Counted from the first letter of the stretch, positions 13,501 to 27,000 are shown. The stretch: DNA of 64,000 nt from Pelodera strongyloides (GCA_036852015.1 JAANDG010000704.1:1-64000); one strand, 5' to 3'. Numbers and translations: made by a program. Notes: generated from the sequence alone by a model not told the origin.

Positions 13501-16500
13501 AGTATGAGAAACTTGAGCCTACCCGTAGTAAAGTGTGCGTCGTCTAATCGATATCGTGAAAGTTACATCATAATAAGGTTCGGGACAGCACTCGTAGTAG
13601 AATATTGATCGACCGGATTCGAGACCTAAAGTTAATTTATAAACATAAAGAACTGAATCGGGGAACCTAGCTTCATTCACTCTTTCTTTACCGATTATTT
13701 TTAAAGCGGCTTTGAAGCGCTCCATGCTGTTTGAAAGCATATTGAAACATTGCGCATCGCTTTTTTTTAAATTGCTACGTTAATCAGGATGATGGAATGT
13801 CGGTAAGTTTTTGTGGAGCTAATTTCTAATATGGACAAGAAAGGGGAAAATTAGCCTACCTAATAATTCCCACTCTCCGTTTGATTGATATGTTGATGTG
13901 GATGAAGAGGAATTTCGTAAATCGGTGAAGAATCCAGAATAGGTCCACGAACCGAATTTCATCGAACAATGTTGAGTGTCAAAGGGAAACCTGAAAGAGA
14001 AACTTTGAAATTTGAAACTACATATAAATTATAAAGTTCAACCGGTTTGTTTCCGGATACTCACTTACAATGTTTAGGAATCATCATCTACTTTTTTTTA
14101 TCTTGTACGTATCCTTTTCGGAACGATATCAGATCATCGATAAAATATATAAAAAGCTAATTTTGAAAAAAAATCCTTCACAAACCAAGCTATATCAATG
14201 TTGCAGGTGCTTCGAATTATGGCTGGAGGAATCCACGTTACATTACCCGTACTGAAATTAATACACATTTGGTCAAACAAATATTTTTTTCAGACATAAA
14301 TTCATGTATTCATCATCTATGTTATGTTTGTGAATTCGTAGCTAGGCTGCAATTGCTTATTAGTGCTTTGATGCGCATATTAGCATATACACGTCTAGAA
14401 AGAGAAACTGTAATAAAATGTTTGTATTGGCACCCATACTATTCATGAGTTGCAATATTGTACATTTTTGATCAACTTCAGTCACTCACTAATAAACAAC
14501 GGCATTCACTGGCCAAGTACTGTCGAATTGTTGATCGACACTGTTGTACAGAAGAACATCTGAACATTTGGTAATGTACAATCAAAATGACAATGAGTGG
14601 TTGTGAGGTGGTTGAGTAAATCATTAGATCTTCCCTTTAGGAACAAGTGCCAGAACAAGACCCCTTTGCCTTCCTAACTTGAATACTTGAATAGTCATTC
14701 TGCACGTAAAGTCACTCTTGCCAACCTGGTTTCCAAATTGTGGCTATTGGTAACCGAACTTCTTTGATGTTTCCGAATAAAGCTGGATCCCACGTCAAAT
14801 AGTGATCCACCCAACTCTAAAGATGTAAACTAAGTTTTACCAAAAGTGCTAACCATAATTAGTTCGTTCTAGCGTGTTTCCGAGATTAGCTTATTCAATT
14901 TCTGATTGGCAGGTTAATTTTATAACAAACACAAGAAAGAACAAGTTCACTGTTATAAGCAATCGTTAGCATTAAATACTCCTTGAAACATGACTTTATC
15001 GAGAAATTAATCACTACTTTATATACAACATCATTAAGCAATTATTTGTTCGAGCTCACCATTCGCAACCACACGTTGGAGTGCATGATTTGGCTCTTTT
15101 CATCCTGAAATAAATTCTTGTTTTCTTTTCAGTATATTTTTTTTATTTGAGTCATCTAGGTCTCATCTTTTCGCATGCAAACTAATTGTAGACTTTTGTT
15201 TGTGGTCCTCTTGAACAAAATACAACATTTTGTTAAATTCTGAACTTACAACGTCAATTATTTGCTGAAAATCGAGGCCTAAATAGACAACCACAGGCTC
15301 GCTTTCGTTCTGAAACGATCGGAAGTTATGTTTGCATCTTCGGTTTGGTCCTCATCTGACCGGCTAGTTTGTTAGTCAGTTTCTGTTTCTTTATTTCAAA
15401 TAATGTATTAATTTTCAGTATTTATCGAGGATGCGCCCCTCTGTACCTGTAGGTGTAAGTTGGTCTTAATATAACGCAGTATAACCTTACAAGTGAGACT
15501 CAAATTATTTACAAAATTATTGTTCTGATGCGGTTCTGACAATGATACAGCAAGCTGATATTTTTGCAAGACTTAAAGCTGGACAACTACAGACGTCTAC
15601 CCACCTACCTCAGACTTCACCAAACTCTAAAAGTGGGATTCATATCAATTTCTATTTGTGAATGGAATAATAAACTTGGTGGGAGAAAAAATCGGCATGA
15701 TCCAGACCACACAGAATTTTTTTCGTGCAGTTCCATATATTCTAATATAAGAAACGATTACGTCAACGACCTTTACTGGCCGTGCCAATCGGTTGTAGTT
15801 CGTGGCCAACTTCTCGTAGAGCATTCTTTCGTAGTCGCCGGCCCAGATCACTGAAATATATTATGATATTCATAGTTCGCTGTTCCCACAAGCATATAGC
15901 TAACTAAATCTCCTGTGCTCTTCACTTATTCTTCGAACAGGCCACAAATTCTTCACAAATTTGGCTAGGATTTGTGAAACATGTTTTTCCGGAGCGCACA
16001 GCCAACGAACACAGTTATGTTTATGGTTTATGTACCGTTTCTGTGTTAGTTGGATGTATTTTTGTGGTAGTGCTATGTATGTGATACTACCTTTTTGCAA
16101 GATTCTACAGTCGCTTGAAGAATCAGGTCACGTAAAAAAGCTTTTCAAAAATACCTTATAACACATAACCGACTACGCTTAAATCTTCGCATTCTGATCG
16201 CTTATTCCTTTCTTTATACCCTTGCTTCTTCATAGAAGGAACCTCAGGAACACCCAATCTGGTCCCTGTTGAGATCCCCAATCACTTTATGCTTATGAAC
16301 AGAAAAGTAACGTCCGTTGGTGTATTATTCGTCGTTGGGTCGGAGGAAATCCCCTCGGGACCCATTATCGGGGTCGGGTCGACCGGGGACGGAGTCCCAT
16401 GTAGATCATCGTTCCTTTTTGGGAGGAAGAACTCCCGAATGGAACAGGAAACAAAGAAGACGAGGAGGATATTTTGACATTCAGCTTGGGACTTGAAAAC

Positions 16501-16728
16501 AAATAGAATGTGAATTCGTGAAACTTCAAACCACCTCGATGATAGAATATAAAGACTATGCGCTTTTTACTAGAAGACAAGGACAGGAAAAGGAAGTACG
16601 AACATAGGATATTCACTATGTGATTTGAGAATAAATTTGGTTTCCTTACCATCCTTCTTCCGAACTTCATCGTAGGTATTCGCAAACGCGAATTGTACGA
16701 GCATATGGCCAATTACGAGTAAGAGCAT
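10530..16728 (-). CDS. Nicotinic acetylcholine receptor alpha subunit (alpha7/ACR-16 type), 17 exons
   Basis: Exons from the start: 16650-16728, 15777-15850, 15250-15309, 15060-15104, 14726-14816, 14490-14559, 14186-14251, 13860-13990, 13523-13625, 13192-13283, 13027-13113, 12660-12772, 12312-12424, 11950-12041, 11410-11570, 11002-11085, 10530-10667; 532 residues, every join in phase. This is a ligand-gated cation channel subunit of the plasma membrane at cholinergic synapses. Visible features: signal peptide at 1-16; loop A WKPD at 114-117; Cys-loop C156 to C170 with 13 residues between; loop B GSWTY; loop C with vicinal cysteines 218-219 ([11 protein letters not shown]), which makes it an alpha-type subunit; M1 to M3 in exons 9-12; a proline-rich M3-M4 loop; M4 and stop in the last exon. 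Glu266 precedes M2 (cation selective), but the 9' position is Met276, not Leu. Subtype assignment is by overall resemblance only. Confidence 0.96.
10796..10880. repeat. ~80 bp dispersed repeat, copy 1
   Basis: CTGCGGAACATGTCATAAGC through GAAGCGTAAGACAAATTT, inside the last intron of the receptor gene, matches 40979-41060 inside the last intron of the transposase-like gene with small differences. The family is unknown. Confidence 0.7.
11693..11932 (-). mobile_element. Helitron-like non-autonomous element in receptor intron 14
   Basis: Read on the minus strand, it starts TCTTATTATATAAAGGAG after an A and ends GATAGCCGTCTGG before a T, which fits the Helitron rule (5' TC, 3' CTRR, insertion between A and T). 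A GC-rich region lies just inside the 3' end. It begins 17 bases after the exon 14 donor. Similar ends occur at 29163-29417, 56649-56875 and, degraded, 42784-42983. Confidence 0.6.
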
Positions 16729-16729
16729 A

Positions 16730-16731
16730 CT
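16730..16731 (-). promoter_or_regulatory. Acceptor-like AG one base before the receptor ATG
   Basis: On the minus strand TCTCTTACAG lies directly before T-ATG. This is a good 3' splice site with no upstream coding exon, so it is either a 5' UTR intron end or a spliced-leader acceptor, the latter being common in nematodes. Confidence 0.5.
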
Positions 16732-17566
16732 GTAAGAGATAATTTAAGGGCACACTGTAAGATCAGATTGTACGATTGTACGAGAGTATTTGGTTATGAA
16801 TTTTGAAGTAACATCACACAATTAAACAATGGGAATGGGATAAAATAGCAAAACAAGAGCTTATGAAATATTATATTGTGGACAAAAGAGGCGAAAACAT
16901 GGAAGAAAAACACGGAGTGCCTGTGAAAACAGTAATATGAGGAGTTAATAAATAGTGGATGAACATTGCGAAAACACTAATGCGTAATTGGAGTAGGCGA
17001 ACTGTTTGATCGACAAAAACACTAATAAAATGTATACGTCAAAATAGAATTCTCAGTTTATAACAAACATATGGAACTTTTTTTGTGAAACTTATTTATA
17101 TTACTGCATCTGCATGTTCATTTATTACGTGGAAATTCGGTGCCGAAAATGCGCGGATGTGTTCAGAAATTTTCTTCCTTTATATTATTTGAATATTTAT
17201 TATACTCATTAAAACATGTAAATGCAGCCGTTCAGCAAAAAAAACCATATGCTGCTGTTCAGCAAAAAAAAAACCACATACGGATTTAATTCCCGAGATT
17301 GATGAAAATTATTTTTCAATCGCAAGTGAATTCCAAGGTGTCCTCCACCCATTCATTCATAATAAGTGAATCTATAATGAAATCAGACGGCTTTTATATT
17401 ATAAAGAAGAATCCCACATTCATTAATCACAAAATGAGAAGGAATCACTTTTTCGTTTTGTTTTGCAAAACGTTCCTTTAGCAAAAAGTCTTTAAACAGT
17501 CAGATCTGTTTCATATGTTCAAAAGCGCTGCTAAACGAGCGAACATCGAACAAGTAGACATAAGTA

Positions 17567-17745
17567 TTAAGGCGAAATACCGGCCGGTTTTTGAAACACA
17601 TCGAAAATACTAGCATTCTTATGCAGCGTATGCATTAACATAAATTAGAATCAAACATCCAGTTAAATTCGAGTAACGTAACATGAATACGTAAGAATTC
17701 AGATGCGCGCGATCCGTTTCAAAAACAGTCCTGTATTTCGCTTTG
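17567..17745. mobile_element. TTAA-flanked inverted-repeat element (AGCGAAATACCGG family), copy 1
   Basis: Starts TTAAGGCGAAATACCGGCCG and ends with the inverse CCTGTATTTCGCTTTG, about 178 bp with no coding capacity. The left TTAA target is intact, the right one eroded. The ends match those of the copies near 27.0, 41.4, 42.2 and 46.6 kb. Confidence 0.75.
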
Positions 17746-18349
17746 TTATTACAGAGTGGATAAGCTGCCACTGTGACAGTCTGAAGCCACATATAAAATG
17801 AGATGTTTCATGACTGCGAAACCAACAAATATTGTGAAATTTCATTGCTAGGAGCCTGCAACACCAGACCAGACAACAAAAGATGAATATAAGATTCAAC
17901 AAAAGGAATCGAGACTATAGAGTTTTGTTAATCAAAATTGAAATGTTATGTTCATTACCAGAACCCTAAGTGAGTGCAATATAATGCACTAGGCAATTCG
18001 CTTACTGATTTCCCCGGACATGAGTGAAAACCTCTTTCAAGGCTAATACAGATATCCATAATATCCTTTCAATAAAAAAGAAAATATTTTAATTTTAATG
18101 GCAAGTGTTTGTTTTACTGCTCGGTCCGCTAAGGCTCACTTTTTTTTTTGGAAAGTGTAAAAACTACTTCTTTATCTTTTTCGGGCACTTCAGTGCACTC
18201 GAAACGCATCAAAACTGGAAGCTTTGGCAGTGTGCCAACTCCAAGTGTCCGTGAAAGTTCTAAGATGTGTCCAAGAATAATACATATTCTGATCTATGGT
18301 ATTTAATAAGAGCAACGATTAAGTGGGGGGAGGACAAAAACTATGGGGC

Positions 18350-18372
18350 TTAGGCTTAGGCTTAGGCTTAGG
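18350..18372 (+). repeat. Interstitial telomere-type repeat (TTAGGC)
   Basis: Three perfect TTAGGC units and a fourth ending TTAGGA run in tandem. TTAGGC is the nematode telomere hexamer. The run is too short for a telomere and is embedded in ordinary sequence. A GGGTTCGATCC-like box lies just beside it on the minus strand. Confidence 0.8.
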
Positions 18373-18982
18373 ATCGAACCCTGGTTGCACTAGCGGACCG
18401 CAAAAAACACAAAGAGAAGCCATGCTAAAGGAGAAAAGATGTTGTCAAGTGTGTTGTTGGATTGTCACCTTTACATTCATCTTATTAAAGTCGACTGACA
18501 ACTGGAATCAGCACCAACATTGCTTATTTTTGTTTACGTGGCGATGACTAGCAACCCTGACATACATTGTGTCGCTTCGAAGGTATAAAGATGGAAGGGA
18601 CATTCTAATACAATAGTTATTGGCACACTTGACAAGCGTCAAAGTTAGCAAATTTGCAGAAAAAAATGCTCTTCGAGTAAGTAGAAACTGTTGTCAAGAC
18701 AAAGAAAATATTTTACGTTAATTTCAAATTCTCAATGCTTTATTGAAGAGCGTCGGGTTCCCAGTACGCTGTCTAAAGCCGTGCGAACCAACGAATTTTA
18801 TAGTAAGTGCTGCAACCCACTTGCCAGAGTTTTGTAAAGAGTGAGTAAGCTAGCACTCCTACTCTGAAATTAGACCAACAACCAAAACACAATAATTTGG
18901 AGTTAATTATCTTCGCCTAACTAGCAACATGTGTCACCAAATATTTACTGGATAATACTAATTAACAATAGTTTATTGATGA

Positions 18983-19010
18983 CCAGACTGCTATCGCCGC
19001 CTGAAGCGAC
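18983..19010 (-). mobile_element. Solo 3' end of the Helitron-like family
   Basis: ACCAGACTGCTATCGCCGCC matches the terminal segment of the other copies, reading CTGGT on the minus strand. No partner 5' end was found nearby, so the copy is truncated. Confidence 0.45.
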
Positions 19011-19555
19011 TTTCCAGTACTATGCTGGCGAAAATTCGAAGTTCGAAGTAAACCAATGGGCATATCTATATGATACGTCTAAAACATATATTCCAAAGTT
19101 ATGTAATACGATTCAATTGCATTTCTTTTGGGGAGTTGCGAAAGTTGGCCTTTATGACTTATACCAAACGCCTGAAACGTGGAAAAACGTTACGGTAGCA
19201 CAAAATTTTGCGATCACGTCTCAAAAGGTACTGGATGTGATCGCAAAAAGTTTTCGATATGACATACTCTCGATCCTCGTACATATGACATAAGGGATCA
19301 CTCCAACTTGGTGTCAGATTGCATGCTTTTAAAAAAAAGTGAATTAAGGAATTAAGGGCTAGGGGCGTAAAAAATAAAGAAAAAGCAGAAAGGACTTAAG
19401 ATCATTAATGGCCCTAACAACCTAAGACACGGCAGCTACAAAGTTAATGAAAACGTCGCATAAACGGTTGAAGAACAACAAGAATAAATCAGAGACCTTT
19501 TTCATGAAAGCTATTGGCGATAACAAAATAAGGTTCGAATTAATGTTAAAGCGAA

Positions 19556-19754
19556 ATGCTAGCCCCTTTGGAAAATTTGCATATGATAAGCAAATCCTAT
19601 GTATCCTATGCTAATTTTGTACGATCGTCCACGGCAATCGTACAAATGCTAATTTTGTACGATCGTCCACGGCAATCGTTCAAAATTAGCATATGATACA
19701 TAGGATTTGCTTATCATATGCAAATTTTCCAAAGAGGCTAGCATTTCGCTTTAA
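19556..19754. mobile_element. Near-perfect palindromic TTAA element
   Basis: TTAAAGCGAAATGCTAGC at the left and its reverse complement at the right enclose arms of almost 100 bp each that mirror one another (GCATATGATAAGCAAATCCT against AGGATTTGCTTATCATATGC). The centre contains two direct copies of TTTGTACGATCGTCCACGGC. Both TTAA flanks are intact. It would extrude as a long cruciform. Confidence 0.85.
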
Positions 19755-21342
19755 GATGCCATTTTAGATACAAAAAGGACGAAGGCATTGCACTTTATGT
19801 CTAATTGTAAGTGGTATAAGGTATAACCTTGACTGAGAAAGTAGTGTAAAAATGGAGTGTACTGTAGAGGAGTATAAATATTGTCTACTTTCTTTGTCTT
19901 TATCTTCCAAAATAACCAGAAAAAACCCCAAAGCCGATAAATTGTCGACGTAAAGTGGAATGCCCGGCAATTTTCATTCCACGCTGCAGAAATTTCAATC
20001 TCAATAAAAAAAGCAAAAAGCACGTCACGAAAAATTCCACAGTCAGCATCCTCCAAATATTATTACAGGAAAAAATGTATTATCTTTCTCCCTGTAGATA
20101 AAAGTTTAAAAAAATTGTATTATCTTTCTCCCTGTAGATAAAGGTTTAGAAAAATATCTCAATGTCGCTGAAACAATAAAATGTAAATAATATTCAATGG
20201 AAGATGAACTGTATGACTGTTGCCCTTGTAAGACATGAAATGGTTATTATTAGCAGATATACTGCTTTTGAGCGCTTGCTCATTACAAACATTATATGCG
20301 TGGTTGAGTTTGTTATGCTACTTTCGAAAAGTAGACGTTCAAATGCTCTATTATAAATGCTCTAGGGAGTAGTTTACTTTGACAACGAGGACGAACTGCT
20401 TACTTTACTTGATATAATGACTGACAAAAATGTATTTGCTTATTTTATTTTTATTTTAGGCTTGAGAGTTTTTCAATGTTGAGGTTCAGTAACAGAGAGA
20501 GGGAATGCAGGAAAGGTTAATAAAAAAAGACTGATTGTGAGTGAGTAAAAAAGAAGGAATTAACTGAAAAAAGATGGGCCCTTCAGTCTCAAAAAAGATG
20601 TTGTGCTTCTAAGTCTTGTGGTAATTCGAGCTCGTTCTATTCGCGGATTGCTTATATATGGGTATATGAATGATCTGTAATTTGATGTGGTCAGAGGCCG
20701 AAAAGGGGAAAGAGACGCCATATTCTTCTTTAATTCACAAGGCTTAGTTTAAAGTGATTCAATGTTTATATTTATGTTGGTGGACTTCAGAATTAAACAA
20801 AGAACTAAGAAAAGAGACCAAATGCGGCCCTGGCCCATAAGAATAGAGCAGGGTCATCTTGTCACTGACGGGGCATGTAGAGTTGAAAAAAAAAATCTTG
20901 AATAGTAGGAATTTGAGCTCGGTAACGCTTAAGTAGGTGTTCAACATAGTTAGGAGAAGAAGTATAGTCATCTTTATCAAATAGATACAGATGCCAAAAC
21001 CCGCCTCAACGAATCATTTAGACGGGACTTTACATAAGCACGTATGTGACAGTTGACACATTCCTTCGGAGAATAACTCGTGCTTCATTATAGGAAATAT
21101 ATGTGCGAAAAAGGCACTGAAAAGAGATACTATGAATTTAAAGCTTGTGACTTGTGAGTGTCCCAGAAGTTACTACGCAGTGGTGTCAGTTAGGGTCTCG
21201 TAAATGTATGTCATGTCACTTCTATCTACAGTAGTGAATCCTGAATAAGCGCGAAACCATGTAAGTAAATACTTTGAATGCCTAGTGGTTGTAAGTAGAA
21301 AATGAAGGAAATCGGACAGAGATCTCAATAAGTACAAGATAA

Positions 21343-21606
21343 TTAATGTGAGAAACGGTGGGTGATGACACAGCTTTCGGAGAGAAAAAGTTTGCTAATT
21401 TTCCCCGTACTGTACTGATGACGAGCACGATGAAAACACACCGAACCTACAGTACAAGAATGATCATGGCATCGCCTGACTATCATCGATGCTTTCCTTA
21501 CGGCGATATAGACGAGAAACGAAAAACCATATTGCATACCAGCGGAATCGAACCTATGACCACAAGAATTAAACCCCTCCACCCACCATTCCACCTAGGC
21601 CAAATT
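21343..21606 (-). mobile_element. Possible tRNA-derived SINE
   Basis: On the minus strand the 21604-21541 segment has an A-box-like TGGCCTAGGTGGAATGG followed about 35 bases later by a B-box-like GGTTCGATTCC, the internal RNA polymerase III promoter of tRNA genes. It does not fold as a full tRNA by eye and is followed by unrelated sequence, so a SINE is likelier than a tRNA gene. Long overlapping frames on both strands here are probably not coding. Body length is a guess. Confidence 0.45.
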
Positions 21607-22676
21607 TAGGTGAAAATTCACTTTACCAAAAAACTCAGTGTGTCTTTTTGTTTACAGACGCAATCATCCACAAAATAAGAATAAGATTATGTTGCTGCAA
21701 CAAAAAATCGACAAGGACCTCATTTACTGCGCCAGTACACCAGTGCGCCTGTAGTTACTCTAAAGCTTTTGTCAATTTGGTCAAACATAAGTAATTTATC
21801 CACTTGAAAAATTCGTCTTAGTTTAGATAAAAAAGACTAAAAATAAAACAATAATCCCAAATATTGTTTCAAAAAGTGGCAATAAGCTTGAACAAACGTG
21901 CACATGTGCTTCTACTATAATATTCCTTCTCTATTGTTTGCAGTTGATTATCAATTCTGACTACGCAAGGAAAGTAAACTAGAAAAGTAGTAAAATTATT
22001 ATCGTATCCCTATGATAAAACAAACTATAGTTTTCGCAAACAGTACAAATATTAGGCTGTGCCCCATATTGATTGATGAATATATGCTTAGGCCTAATGT
22101 TTAAGTTGAGCAGTGCAAATTTGATTTAAACTGATGGTGAGGAGATTCGCATGCGTCTAATGGGTGCCATATTAGAGCCGAGTCGACTCGTCGTGGCATA
22201 CAAGCGCCGCCCACCTCCTTTTCTTCTTGTTTTGCAAATTTTTGACTATTAATTATAGAAGAACACAAGGTCTAATAATATTCAATTTTCCCGTTCGCTT
22301 TCATCTTTTTTATTTGCTTTGCAAGATGAATCGCTAGGTTTCTCATCTCATTAGCCATCCTAGAAGGAAGGAAATGAATTGCCAAGACCACCTGAGCAAT
22401 TGCATGAATAATTTAACTTTTCAACAGTGTTTGCCAAGGGTACTTGATCATGGGTCCCTTATATGGGCTTTATATGTCTAGTGACCTAGCCTAGCCAGGT
22501 TGTTCAACACAAGTACGTGGTCTTCGGTGAACAGCCAAGAGAACATTACAAGTTAAAATTCAAAAGTGTGTTGATTAAATTGCATTAGAAACATTCTAGA
22601 ATGAAATCTATTACTTTCATCTCATACAACATACAAGCTTATATAAATAAAATATTTACACAAGCAGCATAAAGTT

Positions 22677-22692
22677 GAGAGAGAGAGAGAGA
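22677..22692. repeat. (GA)n microsatellite
   Basis: Short run of GA dinucleotides, seen directly. Confidence 0.8.
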
Positions 22693-25600
22693 CCGAAGTC
22701 CGAAAGTTACCTACCGCAGTGTCCGTCCGCTCAAGAGATAGACGATGATACGTAATAGCTTTTTCAATTTTTTTCTAGGTTATGTGAGATTCTAGAACTA
22801 CTGACACTCATTATCGTTTCTTTAGTTTAGCTTGCATACTGGCACTGTGCTTTGTGCATAAAATTTATAAAAGGCTAACGAGGCTAACTCTTTATAATAG
22901 AAAACTACATTACTTGGGAATCAACTAGTTGAGTAGAACAGGAGGATGCAAAGACAAAAGACCGTCTATACATAAAAACCGTGTCCATTTGAACACAAAT
23001 TTTAGTTTTGTTTGCTTTGGGCAGTGTTTCTGCACCAAAAAAACTATCGTCGTTGCAATACAATACACTGATACACAGTAGAATGAAGTTTTGGCGATGG
23101 TGACGTAAGTAGGTGTAGGAGACGGAGGAATCTGTGGAAACACTTCAAAATTAGTCTAGACGGCAGCTGACAGCATATTATTGAATCGACACAAGTAGCG
23201 CGCTTGAAGTACAATAAACAATTATCTAGAAACAGAATAACGGATGAATACTGGTTTCTCTTCGAAGCATTAGAGATTCACAACGGCATTTAACCGTGCC
23301 TGAGGGTAGCGCAGGAGTATGGGAGAGTTGTCATAGACATTTACTCATAGACCATAGATCGCACAAAACAGGTTGTAACCCCAAAATCAAAAGTTATCTC
23401 GTTGTGTCCATGCTAAACTTATCTGGATTGAATGCCACAGCGCACTGCACACCCTTCGCCCCTTGAATTGGTAACAACCTTGTGTAACGTATCCTCGAGA
23501 AATGCCAACAGCGCAGCGCACCCCCAGCCAGCCGCGCAGCGCACCAAATTAAGGGGCGAGCGGTCCGGGCGCGCGTGCTTGGAGACCAGACAGTGGTAAA
23601 GTTTATTTATATAATACCACAGTTATTAAGTTATTAAATTAGTTGTAGAATTGGCCTCTTGCTCAGTGAATTTGGATTGGCCACATAGACAATGGGTTTG
23701 AGATGTGCGAGGGCACCAAGAAAAGAATAAGCCCCAGCCCATTTCGGCGAAAAAAGTGTCCAACTCACCAGTGCCACTGAAACAAAACAACCCCATCCAA
23801 TTATGAAGTGTGAATTATGTGATTAAATATCTTGCTTAAACAATAAGTGAGCAGACTTTTACGCTTGGAAAAGCTTTGATAAAAATAGCTCAAAGGTAAT
23901 CAAATCAGAATACTACAATCGCATTTTTTTTCACGCTAACCAGAAAAATCAGTCGATAGTGGATAGTTAACTTGGAGAGATTCATATGTATAAAGTGAAG
24001 GCACACGACAATACATAGCCGCAATAAGTAGTTACAACTATAGCATATCCATAAAAATAAAGTAAACATAAAGAAAACTGACCGTGTTCTCCCAAAAGTG
24101 CTACGATGAGAATACTTGATAGCGTCTTAATCCACAAACACCACCGACTCACATAGTGCATCTGTAAACAGAATTTTATCAGGAAAAAAATGATTTCACG
24201 GAGTATATTAGGAGAAATAAGGAAATATCAAGTAAATGAACATGCGTGAAAGAAGTTAATAAAGGCTTTTGAAACTTTCCCAAAAGGAATTATGACCCTC
24301 ATGTGTATAATGCGATAAACGGTTAGAGACTGACAGTTAGAGCGAACTTGGAAGACAATGCAAGAACAAGCAAAATGCAACAAAAAATAATGATACATTC
24401 ATTCAAGGGAGATGAAACATTTTAAAAGCTAAAGTAGATTTTGCACTTACTTGCACGTAAAACCCCTAATAAAGGGTAATAAACGCATAAATCTGACATA
24501 GGCCCCGAGGGCTCAGAATTTGCAATTTCAGAGATGAACCCGGGTCTTTTTCGTGCTTTTTTGATCAGGAACTTGGTCGGGCTATAAAGATATACTATGA
24601 TGATAATAGCACAGTTTGAACTGACATTGACGAATATATTGAGGAAATAAAAGTAGAAAAGAATATAAAGTTAATGGAGTCCAAGTTGAGTGAGAAACAT
24701 TCAATGGGGGACCGAGAAGGATGTTAGATCCGCCGCAATACAATGTTATGATTTATAATTTTAAAATACTTTCTATATTGTGAAACTGAAATGGGATTTC
24801 CCAGTCTTGTTTCTTGCTATTGTTTTGTAATACGAAGAAAAAATCTACCACTGACAAACAAAAATAGAATAATAATTAATAATATTCCCTTTAGTCAAGC
24901 GCCGACACGGAAGATTTCCATGGTTATACGCGTACGAATGTGCTACATATTTCAGAGTAAAAAAAGAACAGTGAAATCGCACATCAGCTTCAAACAAAAC
25001 CAAAAACATCCATTTCTAGACTAAAAGGCATAGGGCATCACTGTTTGACGTCCATTTTATGGCAGGAGCTGATGGGCCCACCCAAATATAGGAGATACAT
25101 ACATAAAGAGATAATACGGAGATTTTAGGATAACAGGGCTACATTTCATATAGTGAACGGACATTATTCCCTGATTTTTGGTCGCTTCTTATTAGAAACA
25201 TGGACTTCTACTTTCTAAAACCTCCCGGGGGTGACCAACCTACTTTACAACCCTCCGGGGTAAAAGGAGTGTTATCATAAAAAGTATGTACATCTAGAAT
25301 TTATGAGGATTGTATGTCTAGAAGCGCGTCCGAACATTTTTACTTACGCACATTGCATAAGTACATAGCCATGTGTTTGAGACTGAATTCCATTGTCAGC
25401 AATCTACTCCTAGGACGTGGACCATAATAAAAGTATAAAACACCGAAACAATAAGCCATAACCCACATGCGGTTAACTTTGACGGATTACACTTTCAATT
25501 TTATCGCTTTGTGATCTGCGTCAGATTACCAAGAAATGCGGCGTTCAATGAAAAATTACCAAGACAATGTCACAGAATCAAAAATAGAAAACAAACAAAC

Positions 25601-26337
25601 CCATAAACAAACTTGTGTACTTGAACAAGAAATGTGGTTTAAAATGTCATCTAAAAATATGAATGAACAATGACGCACTAGCAATGTGGAACGCGTAAAT
25701 GCAATTAGTAAAAAAGGGGAAATTATGAATCGTCTTTGTTAGGAAAATTCTAAAAATATAGGCGACAGAAGTATTCGTTTAGTGAGTGCGAATGGACACG
25801 TTTGGTTTGTTGGCTCTTTTTTTGCACGATAAAAAGCCATATATATAACATTACATCAAACAAACAGGCCTACAAGAAGTAAGACAAGGCAGGGTGTTGC
25901 ATAGTGATGTGGGTCGCGTTCCAAAATTTTCTATAGAACTACACAAGGCATACCCAAATTTGTAGCTACATTTCGAATGCTCTAGAACAAAAATTTCTTT
26001 TAAATAACGCCTTAAAGTCTTTCGCGGAAACATTTTAATAGGCCATATGGTGAAAGCTGTCAACTCGGTTCAGTTAATGTTCTAAAGATAGGACAGCTAT
26101 ATTAAAACCTTTTCGAGTGTACAACAAGTATTGCCAACAAAGAGGCGAAGACCCACTAGATTTGTGTGTTTTGAAACACAGCTTAGGATATAAACTCTCC
26201 CAGATTTCGAGTCGAAATCTTCAAAGTCAAAGGCGCTTCAGAATTGAAGTGAGCAGAGATAAGTTTGGCGGAATAAAATATTACTCGCCTCCCAGAAATC
26301 CGCCCTCGCACAAAACAAAAGAAACTATAATGTGGAG

Positions 26338-26490
26338 GAGATGGAGAGATGCTTTAGGAGGGAAACAAGAGCGAGAGCGAGAGAGAGAGAGAGAAAAGGG
26401 CAGATAGGGAGGGAGAGAGAGAGCGAGAAAAGGACAGATAGGGAGAGAGAGAGAGATGTAGAGAAATAGAGAGAGAGAGCGCGAGTGGGA
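26338..26490. repeat. GA-rich low-complexity tract
   Basis: Interrupted GAGAGAGA and GGGAGAGA runs over about 150 bp. The open frames across it on both strands reflect composition only. Confidence 0.9.
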
Positions 26491-27000
26491 CAGAGAGAAG
26501 CGTATCACGAGCTTTGAATTCTAAGTAAGTTACCGGTTACCTACTATTCAAGCCAAAGGATAAATAATTATGAGTCACTGAAAAACGTGAGAGCCTGGAT
26601 TCTTCAGGAAAGTAGCAATCATCGATGTACATTATTAATATGGTTGTTCTCGTGCAAACCCCACAAATTTGATTCTATAAGTACGATACACATACAGTAC
26701 GAGACTTGCTGCCTGTTTCCTTACCGAAAGCAAAGATATCAATTGTGATCTGACGATATGGATATGGTTGAATGTATTTGAAATAACGAACTATCACCCT
26801 GTATGTAAATACGACAAGAGTGCACAGACAAATACGCGTGCCTATAAATTAAAATTCATAAGATAGAGTCTCAGAAAGTTGAAAAATCCACAAAAATCGG
26901 CCACAAAACGCACGCATAATTTGCGTACTGGACACCTGGACAGTACTACCACACTCTGTCCTGTCCATTAGTTTGTTTGATGCTACAGCATTCGCGTTTG

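Noticed and set aside
18931..19293. 120-codon plus-strand frame
   Set aside because: It overlaps the solo Helitron-like end and a TTTTGCGATCACGT hairpin, has no splice partner and resembles no protein.
24083..24161. Signal-peptide-like first exon on the minus strand (MHYVSRWCLWIK, good acceptor and donor)
   Set aside because: I could not find a convincing chain of following exons; only an 8 bp micro-exon candidate near 23774. Left as a possibility only.
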